From contig QIIW01000018.1 in the NCBI GenBank assembly GCA_003231645.1, positions 1 through 39,559 of the forward strand: a stretch of DNA of 39,559 nt, read 5' to 3'. Under the pieces are notes generated by a model that was given only the letters and a program-made list of their open reading frames with translations, was not told where the DNA came from and did no database searches. The stretch comes from Acidimicrobiia bacterium. GTDB taxonomy: Bacteria > Actinomycetota > Acidimicrobiia > Acidimicrobiales > Aldehydirespiratoraceae. Numbering within the stretch: position 1 is the stretch's first letter; each line of letters opens with the position of its first letter. Made by a program: the position numbers and the translations under genes. This document shows, piece by piece, positions 16,491 through 24,966 of the stretch.

Positions 16491-18962
16491 AGCCTGTCCG
16501 ATCTTCTTTTCCTCTCGTGTGCGTTGCGCGCCGAGCTGATCGGCCAGCGCTTCGCGTGTCCCGAGCACCACGTCTCGAAGTGTCGTCATCCCGGGCGGGC
16601 CCGCGAATGCGACATGTGCCTCGATGGCACCGACAACCTGGGTGGCGAGCACCGGTCTGTCGATCCGGTCGAGTGCCAACACACAACGCGACAGCGTGTG
16701 CCATTGCTGTGACCACTCGCCGGCCCGGTACCACGTGTCGACAACCTCGGCCAGTCCCCGGCATCCCTCGTCAAGGTACCCACCGATCACCATCAGGCCG
16801 CTGGCCTCCGTGAGGGCGAACGCACTCATCCACCTGTTGCCGGCCGAGACCGCAATGCGATTCGAGGTGTCGAAAGCCTCGATGGCCGCCTCGTCGTGAC
16901 CATCCGTGGCGAATCCCTGTGCGACCCAGGCCGAAGCCAGGTCGGTCGGGCTTCCGGTGCGATCGGCCACACCCTTGGCCATCGCCGCCAGTTCACGCGC
17001 CCTGTCGAAGTCGCCGATCGAGCTGTAGCCCACCGAGCCCATGTACAAGGCATGGACCAACCGGGAGTCCTCCCCGGAATCGTCGGCCAATTCGATCAGT
17101 CTCATCACCTGCGCCAATGCCTCCGACATCCTGCCGGTCGAATAGAGCACATTGGCCCGCACCCGCTCGACGATCCCCGACGGGACACCATCCGGATCCA
17201 CCTCGGCCAGTTGGGCCGCATCAGCGAGCGCCAGAGCCTTGTCGTATTCTCCGCGCACCCATGCGCCGAAGGCGCTGATGCCGGTGATGAGTGGAATCAC
17301 CGAGTGATCCGAGCGTTGCGCCTCGATCGACACACGGTCGGCCCACGAGAAGATTTCATAGCGCAGGGTGCGCATGGCGTATTCGCCAACCGATCCGATG
17401 AGGCCGAACGCCAGGTCGAAATCGCCGATCTGCCACGCGAAGCGTTGGGCGACCCGCAGATCGGCGAATGAGGCGTCGCCCCGGACCACCGCCCCGGCCT
17501 CTCTCGGGGTCTTCAGATCGGCACCGATCATCTCCGCCGTCGCGGCGAAGTACCGGGCGTGGGCCACCGACACCTCAACACTCTCGTCGTCGTCAAGTCG
17601 ACTGCGGCCGTACTCGCGCAGCGTCTCGAGTAGCTCGTAGCGGGTGCCGCCCCCGGCCGGGCGACGCACGGTCACCATCGAACGCTCGGCGAGACGAGCA
17701 AGCGGATCGAGCAGATCGGTCCCCCCACACACCGATCGGGCCGCCTCCAGATCGAACTGGCCCGCGAAAACGGTGAGCGCGGCGAACAACCGCCGCTCCT
17801 GCGCGTCGAGGAGGTTGTAGGACCAGCTGATGGCGTCGTAGAGGGTGCGGTGCCGCGGATCGGATCCACGACTGGTCGCTCGGAGCAGACGAAACCGCTC
17901 GTCCAGTCGTTGCGCGATCTCACCGACATCGATGGTCCGTACCCTCGCCGCGGCCAGCTCGATCGCCAGCGGGATGCCATCGAGCCGACGGCAGATGTCG
18001 GCCACGGTCATGAGATTGTCGTCGTCGAGCTCGAAGGTCGGATCGACGGCACGGGACCGCTCGGCGAAGAGCCGAACGGACGGCAAATCGGCGAGATCAC
18101 CACCTGCTGCGCGACCTGTCGGCGCGACCGCGAGGGGTTCGACCGTCCAGATGTGCTCGCCCGGCAACGCCAGGGCCTCCCGACTCGTGGCGACCACCGA
18201 GACCTGCGGGGCAGAGCGCAGGATCCGGCCGATCAGCGGTGCTACCTGATCCAGCAGATGCTCGCAGTTGTCAACGAGGAGCAGAACATTGCGCTGGCGC
18301 AACAGATCGACGATGGCGTCATCGAGCGAGGCATGCTGGCGTGTGTTGACGTCCAGGGCGGTGGCCAATGCCTCCAGGACGGCGTCGTCGTCGTCCACCG
18401 TCACCAACTCCACCACGTGGGTGCCGTCGATGTAGTCCTGCTCGGACATCCGGGCCAGCTCGAACCCGACGGTGGTCTTGCCGACACCGCCGGGGCCAAC
18501 CAAGGTGAGCAGACGATTGCCTCTCAGATCGGCACGAAGCCGCTGGAGAAAGTCGTCTCGGCCTATCACCGACTGGACCGCGGCCGGAAGCATCGAGGAG
18601 AATTGCCCGGCGGCGGCACTGCCGCCGTCGAGGCCGGCCTCGGCTCGGCTCACGGAGACCTCCACATCGGCGACGAACTCGTATCCTCTGCCGTGGACGG
18701 TGCGTATCACCTGCTGGCGCGTGCCATCGTCGCCGACCGCCCGACGCGCCGACCTGATACGCGTCGTGAGGGCTGACTGGCTCACGAAACGATCACCCCA
18801 CACGCCGTCGAGAAGTTCCTCCTTCAGCACCACCTTTCCCCGACGTTCGATGAGGTATCGAAGCAGATCGAAGACCTGGGGCTCGACTCGCGATTCCTCG
18901 CCGCCGACCCGCAGGACCATGCGGGCCGAGTCCAGCTCGCAGTTGTCGAACGCGAAGATCAC
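16431..18962 (-). CDS. Winged-helix / NB-ARC ATPase transcriptional regulator (AfsR/LuxR-like)
   Basis: An 843-residue regulator. Residues 1-98 form an OmpR-type winged helix (FDNCELD, EPQVFDLLRYLIERRGKVV, TTRIRSARRAVGDDG, IRTVHGRGYEF). Residues about 130-420 are an NB-ARC/AAA-like ATPase with Walker A LVGPGGVGKTT (154-164), Walker B VLLLVDNCEHLL and the arginine-rich sensor LDGIPLAIELAAARVR. The rest is helical, TPR-like. Such STAND regulators bind DNA and switch on ligand or partner binding with ATP exchange. The GTG at 18962 starts at the usual domain edge; another GTG at 18989 is in frame. It converges on the OsmC and FAD-oxidoreductase pair with a 60-bp overlap, so it may control them. 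Confidence 0.85.
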   Translation of the reverse strand: MIFAFDNCELDSARMVLRVGGEESRVEPQVFDLLRYLIERRGKVVLKEELLDGVWGDRFVSQSALTTRIRSARRAVGDDGTRQQVIRTVHGRGYEFVADVEVSVSRAEAGLDGGSAAAGQFSSMLPAAVQSVIGRDDFLQRLRADLRGNRLLTLVGPGGVGKTTVGFELARMSEQDYIDGTHVVELVTVDDDDAVLEALATALDVNTRQHASLDDAIVDLLRQRNVLLLVDNCEHLLDQVAPLIGRILRSAPQVSVVATSREALALPGEHIWTVEPLAVAPTGRAAGGDLADLPSVRLFAERSRAVDPTFELDDDNLMTVADICRRLDGIPLAIELAAARVRTIDVGEIAQRLDERFRLLRATSRGSDPRHRTLYDAISWSYNLLDAQERRLFAALTVFAGQFDLEAARSVCGGTDLLDPLARLAERSMVTVRRPAGGGTRYELLETLREYGRSRLDDDESVEVSVAHARYFAATAEMIGADLKTPREAGAVVRGDASFADLRVAQRFAWQIGDFDLAFGLIGSVGEYAMRTLRYEIFSWADRVSIEAQRSDHSVIPLITGISAFGAWVRGEYDKALALADAAQLAEVDPDGVPSGIVERVRANVLYSTGRMSEALAQVMRLIELADDSGEDSRLVHALYMGSVGYSSIGDFDRARELAAMAKGVADRTGSPTDLASAWVAQGFATDGHDEAAIEAFDTSNRIAVSAGNRWMSAFALTEASGLMVIGGYLDEGCRGLAEVVDTWYRAGEWSQQWHTLSRCVLALDRIDRPVLATQVVGAIEAHVAFAGPPGMTTLRDVVLGTREALADQLGAQRTREEKKIGQALPLAELVHSTSNALLGRAD

Positions 18963-19085
18963 TCGTCTTGCCCCCGGGGATCGGGCCACCGACGGTGGCG
19001 CCGTCCGGTCATGGTCACGCAGGGCTCCGATTCTGTCAATCGAACCGGTCGAGAGCCGGTCCTGTTTCGGCTCCTGCGCCGCCTC

Positions 19086-19874
19086 TCAGCTGTCGCCGGC
19101 CACCATTGCCCGCATGAACTCGTCGTACCCGACCGGGTCGGTAGTGGCGACCTCGTAGATCATCTCGCCGTCGGGGGTCGGGAACACCATCCGCTTGCGA
19201 GCAGCAACGCCGGTGTGGATGACATCGGCGACATCGTCGGGGTCGGCCTGATCGCCGGTGGTGTTGCGAGGGCCCGAAGGGTCGTGGTCACCCAGCATGT
19301 GGGCCTCGATGTCGGTGCGCACGAACGACGGGCACACGATCGTCACCGACACGCCGTCGTCGACCAGCTCGGCCCGGACTGTGTCGAAGAAGCCGTGGAG
19401 GGCGTGCTTCGATGCCGCATACGCCGACCGCAGCGACAGCGGGGCGAAGCCGGCCACGCTCGACATCACCACAATGGTCCCCCGGCGGGCACGCAGCGAG
19501 TCGAGGCAGGCCGCCGTGCAGTTGACCGAGCCGAAGAAGTTGATCTCGACCACTCGCCGGAATACCGCCAGGTCGATGTCGGCGAACGTGCTCAGGTGGC
19601 TCACGCCGGCATTGTTGATGAGCACGTCGATGCCGCCCCATCGGCCGATGACCTCGGCCGCCGCGGCCCGGCACTCGTCCTCGGAGGTCACATCGCAGTG
19701 CACGGTCATCACCGCGTCACCGCCGGCCAGTTCGTCGACGAGTGCGGCCAGCCCCGAGTCGTCGACATCGAGCAATGCGACCGATGCCCCACCGGCCAGA
19801 TAGCGGCGGGCCAGCGCGCTGCCGATGCCTCCGGCCGCCCCGGTGATCACCACGACCTGTGAATCCACTAGCAT
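19086..19874 (-). CDS. Short-chain dehydrogenase/reductase
   Basis: A 262-residue classical SDR. The cofactor motif TGAAGGIG is at 11-18, Asp37 in LLDVDD suggests NAD(H) preference, NNAG is at 87-90, Ser139 lies in MSSVAG, and the catalytic pair is Tyr152 and Lys156 in YAASK. The substrate is unknown. The ATG at 19874 is chosen because AGGGAG lies upstream at good spacing; an upstream in-frame extension has no homology. It lies 123 bp upstream of the regulator on the same strand and is divergent from cytidine deaminase. Confidence 0.87.
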   Translation of the reverse strand: MLVDSQVVVITGAAGGIGSALARRYLAGGASVALLDVDDSGLAALVDELAGGDAVMTVHCDVTSEDECRAAAAEVIGRWGGIDVLINNAGVSHLSTFADIDLAVFRRVVEINFFGSVNCTAACLDSLRARRGTIVVMSSVAGFAPLSLRSAYAASKHALHGFFDTVRAELVDDGVSVTIVCPSFVRTDIEAHMLGDHDPSGPRNTTGDQADPDDVADVIHTGVAARKRMVFPTPDGEMIYEVATTDPVGYDEFMRAMVAGDS

Positions 19875-19935
19875 TTCAGCTCCCTTCGACGGCCGCCATC
19901 CACGGCCGCCCCATTGGAGCGCGTAAGCATTGGCA

Positions 19936-20364
19936 ATGACCAATTCACAGACGATCGACTGGCAGGTTCTCCTTGATCGGGCCCGCGAGGCCGCCGCTTG
20001 CGCCTACGCGCCCTATTCGGAGTTCCCGGTCGGCGCGGCCGGGCTCACCGCCGACGGGCGCATCGTCAGCGGGTGCAACGTCGAGAACGCCTCCTACGGC
20101 CTGGGCCTGTGCGCCGAGTGTGGGATGGTGTCGGATCTTCACCGCACCGGTGGCGGCCGTCTGGTGGCCATGGTGGCCGCCAACCCCGAGGGCGAGAAGT
20201 TGGTCCCGTGCGGGCGCTGCCGGCAGCTCCTGCACGAGGCGGGCGGAGGTGATCTGATGGTCGACACCACCCGGGGGCCGCGTCCGCTGCGCGAGCTGTT
20301 GGCCGATGCGTTCGGCCCCGACGATCTCCTCGCCCGCCAGGCTGATCATCCCGAGGGGAGCTGA
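19936..20364 (+). CDS. cdd: Cytidine deaminase
   Basis: A 142-residue tetrameric-type cytidine deaminase that converts cytidine and deoxycytidine to uridine and deoxyuridine. Visible motifs are YAPYSEFPVGAA near residue 24, GCNVENASYG (47-55), the zinc and catalytic site CAE (Cys59, Glu61) and PCGRCRQ (Cys92, Cys95). The ATG at 19936 is chosen; a TTG two codons upstream is in frame. It starts a plus-strand pair with thymidine phosphorylase, feeding it deoxyuridine. Its last codons carry the GAGGGGAG ribosome binding site of that gene. Confidence 0.93.
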   Translation: MTNSQTIDWQVLLDRAREAAACAYAPYSEFPVGAAGLTADGRIVSGCNVENASYGLGLCAECGMVSDLHRTGGGRLVAMVAANPEGEKLVPCGRCRQLLHEAGGGDLMVDTTRGPRPLRELLADAFGPDDLLARQADHPEGS

Positions 20365-20370
20365 CCGTTT

Positions 20371-21639
20371 GTGGAGATGGCCGACCTGATCAGGATCAAA
20401 CGCGACGGAGGGCGGCTCGGCGACGAGCAGATCCGCTGGTTCGTCGAACGGTTCACCGCCGACGAGATCCCCGATGAACAAGCCGCGGCGATGCTCATGG
20501 CGATCTATCTGCGGGGCATGCAATCCGGTGAACTCAACGTCTGGACCCAGGCGATGATCGACTCTGGCGACACCCTCGACCTCTCCGGTGTCGGGCGGCC
20601 GACCGTCGACAAACACTCCACCGGCGGAGTGGGCGACAAGGTTTCGCTGATCCTCGTTCCCCTCGTCGCGGCGTGCGGCGCCGCGGTGCCCCAGCTCTCG
20701 GGCCGGGGGCTCGGCCACACCGGCGGCACACTCGACAAGCTCGAGGCCATCCCGGGTTGGAGCCCCGATCTCTCACCCGATGCCATGGTCACCCAGCTCC
20801 GCGACGTGGGGGGGATCATCGTCGGCGCCACCGCCGACATCGCGCCGGCCGACCGACGCATGTACGCGCTGCGCGATGTGACCGCCACCGTCGATTCGAT
20901 ACCGCTGATCGCCAGCTCGATCATGTCGAAAAAGATCGCCGAGGGCACCGATGCTCTGGTCCTCGACGTGAAGTTCGGCTCGGGGGCGTTCCTCCGCGAG
21001 ATCGACCGAGCACGCGAGGCGGCCGCCACGATGGTGCGAATCGGCAACGCTCACGGTGTGCGCACCAGCGCGCTGCTCACCAACATGGACACCGTGCTCG
21101 GCCGGGCCGCCGGCAACGCGGTCGAGGTCCGGGAATCGATCGACGTCCTCGAAGGGGGCGGCCCGGCCGATCTGGTGGAGCTCACCCTGGCCCTGGCCCG
21201 CGAGATGGTGTCGCTGGCCGGGCTCGACTCCGACCCGGCCGACGCGCTCGCCTCGGGGCGGGCCCGTGAGGTGTTCGACGAGATTATCGCCGCCCAGGGC
21301 GGTGACCTGTCGAAGGGACTACCGGAAGCCGCTCATCGCATCACGGTCGAAGCGGCCGAGTCCGGCTACATCACCCGCCTCGATGCCCGGTCGGTGGGCA
21401 TCGCCGCCTGGCGTCTCGGCGCGGGGCGGTCGCGTAAGCAAGACCCGGTGAGCCCGGTGGCCGGTGTGATCTGCCTGCGCAAACCAGGCGAGCGCGTGAG
21501 TGCCGGCGAACCGGTGCTCGAGTTGCGGACCCACGACCCTGACCGGTTCGCCGCCGCCGAGGCCGTACTGGTCGATGCTGTCGCCATCGGCCCGGAACCG
21601 TCCACCCCGCATCCCCTCGTCGCCGACATCATCCGTTGA
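20371..21639 (+). CDS. deoA: Thymidine (pyrimidine-nucleoside) phosphorylase
   Basis: A 422-residue NP-II-family enzyme that splits thymidine, deoxyuridine or uridine with phosphate into the base and (deoxy)ribose-1-phosphate. The phosphate-binding motif KHSTGGVGDKVSL and the signature SGRGLGHTGGTLDKLE (residues about 110-125) are intact, as are SSIMSKKIAEG and LDVKFGSGAF. Length fits the family. The GTG at 20371 is chosen because GAGGGGAG lies 11-12 nt upstream; an ATG at 20377 is alternative. It lies 6 bp after cdd. Its 3' end converges on the deoxyribose operon, with a 29-bp gap. Confidence 0.93.
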   Translation: MEMADLIRIKRDGGRLGDEQIRWFVERFTADEIPDEQAAAMLMAIYLRGMQSGELNVWTQAMIDSGDTLDLSGVGRPTVDKHSTGGVGDKVSLILVPLVAACGAAVPQLSGRGLGHTGGTLDKLEAIPGWSPDLSPDAMVTQLRDVGGIIVGATADIAPADRRMYALRDVTATVDSIPLIASSIMSKKIAEGTDALVLDVKFGSGAFLREIDRAREAAATMVRIGNAHGVRTSALLTNMDTVLGRAAGNAVEVRESIDVLEGGGPADLVELTLALAREMVSLAGLDSDPADALASGRAREVFDEIIAAQGGDLSKGLPEAAHRITVEAAESGYITRLDARSVGIAAWRLGAGRSRKQDPVSPVAGVICLRKPGERVSAGEPVLELRTHDPDRFAAAEAVLVDAVAIGPEPSTPHPLVADIIR

Positions 21640-21656
21640 CCCCTGTGCGTCCGGTG

Positions 21657-21677
21657 GGCCGTGAGGGACTAACGGCC
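21657..21677. terminator. Weak bidirectional hairpin between convergent deoA and the aldehyde dehydrogenase operon
   Basis: GGCCGT and ACGGCC form a six-base stem around a nine-base loop. It includes the stop codon of the minus-strand gene. No T-run follows on either strand, so it is a poor intrinsic terminator and may only be a structural stop signal. Confidence 0.25.
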
Positions 21678-22514
21678 TATGGGGTGCCAGATCGTCTTCA
21701 TCTCGCAGAAATCGGTGATGGCGTAGGGCCCCCGGTCGGCGGGGTCGCGCCGGATCACCCGCTTGACGTTGCCCACCGCCTCGTCGAGCACGGCCGGATC
21801 GAGGTCGGTGGGAGCCCCGGTGAGGTCGACCGCGTTGACATCGAGGTGGCCGAGCAACCACGGCAGCAGGTCGAGCTTGGGGCCGGTGAGCATGTTGATC
21901 ACTCCGCCGGGCACATCGGAAGTGGCGATGGTCTCCGACAGGCTGATCGCGGACAGGGGCGCGACTTCGCTCGGGATGACCACCGCTGTGTTGCCACTGA
22001 CGAGCACCGGGGCCAGGCGAGCGATCAGGCCGGCCAACGAGGGCTGCTCGGGCGCCACCACACCGACCACCCCGGTGGGCTCGGGGACGGTGAAGTTGAA
22101 GAACGGGCCGGCCACCGGATTGACGGTGCCGACCACCTGCTGGAACTTGTCGCACCAGCCCGCGTACCAGACCCACAGGTCGATGGCTTCGTCGAGCTCG
22201 GCCGCGGCATCGGCGGCCGACGACCCACAGGTCACCAGCTCGACCTCGAACTGGCTGCGTCGGCCCTCCATCACCTCGGCCATGCGGTAGAGGATCTGGC
22301 CACGGTTGTAGGCGGTGCGGCCGGCCCAATCCGACTGTGCACCGCGGGCCGCCTTCACCGCGTCACGCAGATCCTTGCGCGACGCCTTGGCGACGTTGGC
22401 CACGAACGATCCGTCGGCGGCGACCACTTCGGTGGTTCGACCCGACTCCGAGCGGGGGAACGCCCCCCCGATGAACAACTTGTAGGTCTTCTGGATGTCG
22501 AGACGTTCGCCCAT
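21669..22514 (-). CDS. Aldehyde dehydrogenase-like protein lacking the catalytic domain
   Basis: A 281-residue protein resembling the NAD-binding half of an aldehyde dehydrogenase. Alignment by eye to the neighbouring full-length enzyme runs through residue about 235, but the active-site PWNFP is replaced by APEQPS (154-159), the NAD-binding KP by VIP (179-181), and the whole segment with ELGGK and the nucleophilic Cys is absent. The sequence then resumes with a family-like C-terminus (YAITDFCEMKTIW). The reading frame is clean and in-frame, so this looks like a maintained internal deletion, not decay. It starts on a TGATG overlap with the full-length enzyme. A structural or regulatory partner subunit is my inference. 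Confidence 0.82.
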   Translation of the reverse strand: MGERLDIQKTYKLFIGGAFPRSESGRTTEVVAADGSFVANVAKASRKDLRDAVKAARGAQSDWAGRTAYNRGQILYRMAEVMEGRRSQFEVELVTCGSSAADAAAELDEAIDLWVWYAGWCDKFQQVVGTVNPVAGPFFNFTVPEPTGVVGVVAPEQPSLAGLIARLAPVLVSGNTAVVIPSEVAPLSAISLSETIATSDVPGGVINMLTGPKLDLLPWLLGHLDVNAVDLTGAPTDLDPAVLDEAVGNVKRVIRRDPADRGPYAITDFCEMKTIWHPIGR

Positions 22515-24016
22515 CAGGATCGTCCTCCCGTCGGGGCAGCCGACAGATACGGGGCCAGGCCGTGCATGCCGCCCTCGCGGCCGAAACCGCTCTCCTTGTA
22601 GCCGCCGAACGGGCTGGCCGGATCGAACTGGTTGTAGGTGTTGGCCCACACGATCCCGGCGTCGAGCCGGTCGGCCATCCACAGGATCTTCGAACCCTTC
22701 TCGGTCCAGATCCCGGCCGACAGCCCGTAGGGCGTGTTGTTGGCCTTGGCGACGGCCTCCTCGGGTGTACGAAAAGTGAGCACCGACAACACCGGACCGA
22801 AAACCTCTTCGCGGGCGATTCGATGGGTCTGCTCCACGTGGCTGAGGATCGTGGGCCGGAAGAAGAAGCCCCGGTCGGGCAACCCGCAGTCGGGCTGGTA
22901 GAGCTCGGCGCCTTCGGCCACTCCGACTTCGACCAGTTCGGTGATTCGGGCCAGTTGCCGCGACGAGTTGATCGCCCCCACGTCGGTGTTCTTGTCGAGC
23001 GGATCTCCGACCCTCACCGTGGCCAGCCGGCGCTTCAACCGATCGACGAACGACTCGGCGATCGACTCCTGCACCAGCAGTCTCGAACCGGCGCAGCAGA
23101 CGTGGCCCTGGTTGAAGTAGATACCGTTGATGACGCCCTCGACCGCCTGGTCGATCGCCGCGTCCTCGAACACGATGTGGGCAGCCTTGCCGCCGAGCTC
23201 GAGGGTCACCGGCACACCCCGGGCCAGAGCGACCTTCTGGATCCGTTTTCCGACTGCGGTCGAGCCGGTGAATGCCAGCTTGTCGACACCCGGGTGGTCG
23301 ACGAGTGCCTCGCCGGTGGGTCCGGCCCCGGTGACGATGTTGACGACACCCGGCGGCAGACCCACGTCCTGCAGCAGCCGGGCGAACAACAGCGCCGTGA
23401 GTGGCGTGGTCTCGGCCGGCTTGAGCACGACGGTGTTGCCGGCGGCAAGCGCCGGGGCGACCTTCCATGCCAGCATCATCATCGGGAAGTTCCACGGGAT
23501 GATCTGGCCGGCCACACCACGCGGCGCCACGTCACGGCCGGGGAAGGCGTACTCGAGCTTGTCGGCCCAGCCGGCGTAGTAGAAGAAATGGGCGGCGGCA
23601 AGAGGAATGTCGACGTCGCGGCTCTCCTTGATGGGCTTGCCACCGTCGAGGGTCTCGAGCACCGCGAACTCGCGAGCCCGCTCCTGGAGCTGTCGGGCGA
23701 TACGGAACAGGTACTTGGCCCGTTCCCGGCCCGGCATCGGGCCCCACACCCCGTCGTAGGCACGGCGGGCCGCGCCCACCGCCCGGTCGACATCGCCGAC
23801 ACCGCCCGAAGCGACCATCGACAGGCGTTCCTCGGTGGCCGGTGAAACCGTCGCAAACAGTTCGCCCGACTCGGGCTCGGCGAACTCGCCGTCGATGAAC
23901 AAGCCGTATTCATCGGCGATCGAGACGACCGATGCCGATTCCGGGGCCGGCGCGTAGTCGAGGCTGAACCCGCGGGACTGGCCCTTGGCCACTGGGTGGA
24001 TGTCGTCGTTGGCCAT
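22514..24016 (-). CDS. Aldehyde dehydrogenase
   Basis: A 500-residue NAD(P)-dependent aldehyde dehydrogenase. Key elements are PWNFP (174-178, Asn176), the KPAE nucleotide site (199-202), GSTAVGK, the general base in ELGGK (Glu273), and the nucleophile Cys307 in FNQGHVCCAGSR. EEVFGPVL and the C-terminal GGYKESGFGREGG are intact. The start MANDDIHPV at 24016 shares a TGATG overlap with the stop of the aldolase gene. Because DeoC releases acetaldehyde, I infer that this enzyme oxidises acetaldehyde to acetate. It overlaps the next, catalytic-domain-lacking paralogue by the same TGATG arrangement. Confidence 0.92.
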   Translation of the reverse strand: MANDDIHPVAKGQSRGFSLDYAPAPESASVVSIADEYGLFIDGEFAEPESGELFATVSPATEERLSMVASGGVGDVDRAVGAARRAYDGVWGPMPGRERAKYLFRIARQLQERAREFAVLETLDGGKPIKESRDVDIPLAAAHFFYYAGWADKLEYAFPGRDVAPRGVAGQIIPWNFPMMMLAWKVAPALAAGNTVVLKPAETTPLTALLFARLLQDVGLPPGVVNIVTGAGPTGEALVDHPGVDKLAFTGSTAVGKRIQKVALARGVPVTLELGGKAAHIVFEDAAIDQAVEGVINGIYFNQGHVCCAGSRLLVQESIAESFVDRLKRRLATVRVGDPLDKNTDVGAINSSRQLARITELVEVGVAEGAELYQPDCGLPDRGFFFRPTILSHVEQTHRIAREEVFGPVLSVLTFRTPEEAVAKANNTPYGLSAGIWTEKGSKILWMADRLDAGIVWANTYNQFDPASPFGGYKESGFGREGGMHGLAPYLSAAPTGGRS

Positions 24017-24966
24017 CAGTCGATGCTCACGTAGTCGGGGCCGGAGTAACGGCCGGTGTCGAGTTTCCGGATCGCCAGCAGGGCGTCGTTGAGCAGGCTC
24101 GAGGCCCCGATTCGGAATCGGTCGGGGGTGAGCCAGTCGGGGCCGAGTGTCTCGTTGATCAGCACCAGGTAGTGCCAAGCCTGCTTGGCGGTACGGATAC
24201 CGCCGGCCACCTTCAGTCCGACGATCTCTCCGGTTTGTTCGACGTAGTCACGGATCGCCTCGGCCATGCACAACGCGATCGGCATGGTGGCGTTTCTGGC
24301 GACCTTGCCGGTCGATGTCTTGATGAAATCCGCGCCTGCCGCCATGGCCAGCATCGACGCCCGACGAATCTGGTCGTAGGTGCCGAGTTCGCCGGTTTCG
24401 AGGATGACCTTGAGATGGGCGGGGCCGCAGGCCTCCTTGGCGGCGACGATGTCGTCGAAAACCCGTCCGTAGCGCCCGGTGAAGAAGTCGCCTCGGCCGA
24501 TGACTATGTCGATCTCGTCGGCGCCGGCCGCCACGGCGTCGCGGATGTCGGCCAGGCGGACCTCGAGCGACGACATCCCACTCGGGAACGCCCCGGCGAC
24601 GCTGGCGACCCGAACCGACGAACCGGCGGTGAAAGCCGCGGCCGACGGCACCATCGAAGGGTAGACACAGACCGCGGCGGTGGATGGCAGCGAGGGGTCG
24701 GCCGGGTCGGGGGTGATGGCCTTTCGGCACAGAGCACTCACCCGGCCGGGCGTGTCCATGCCTTCGAGGGTGGTGAGGTCGATGCACGAGATGGCCAACT
24801 CGAGGGCGGCCCGCTTGGAGGTTTTCTTGATGGAGCGGGTGGTGAACGTCCTGGCCCGGGCCTCGATGGCCACCTCGTCGACCGGCGTGACCCATAGTCC
24901 GATGCCGCCCGTCGACCGGGGGGTGAATCCGGATGGCGACGCTATGGGGTCGAGCTCGCTGGTCAC
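24016..24966 (-). CDS. deoC: Deoxyribose-phosphate aldolase
   Basis: A 316-residue class I aldolase that cleaves 2-deoxyribose-5-phosphate into glyceraldehyde-3-phosphate and acetaldehyde. The Schiff-base lysine is Lys186 in LKVILETGEL; Lys216 in FIKTSTGK and Asp153 in DEIDIV complete the proton relay, and GLKVAGGIR forms the phosphate site. The N-terminus has about 50 extra residues relative to E. coli DeoC, as in the longer DeoC type. The GTG start at 24966 overlaps the stop of the phosphopentomutase-like gene (GTGA). Confidence 0.93.
   Translation of the reverse strand: MTSELDPIASPSGFTPRSTGGIGLWVTPVDEVAIEARARTFTTRSIKKTSKRAALELAISCIDLTTLEGMDTPGRVSALCRKAITPDPADPSLPSTAAVCVYPSMVPSAAAFTAGSSVRVASVAGAFPSGMSSLEVRLADIRDAVAAGADEIDIVIGRGDFFTGRYGRVFDDIVAAKEACGPAHLKVILETGELGTYDQIRRASMLAMAAGADFIKTSTGKVARNATMPIALCMAEAIRDYVEQTGEIVGLKVAGGIRTAKQAWHYLVLINETLGPDWLTPDRFRIGASSLLNDALLAIRKLDTGRYSGPDYVSID

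Noticed and set aside
19011..19085. tRNA-like or terminator hairpin between the SDR and the regulator
   Set aside because: Only a five-base ACCGG/CCGGT stem is seen; no cloverleaf and no T-run.
21669..23495. 608-residue frame including the short aldehyde dehydrogenase
   Set aside because: The first 327 residues lie over the full-length dehydrogenase in another frame; the real start is the ATG at 22514.
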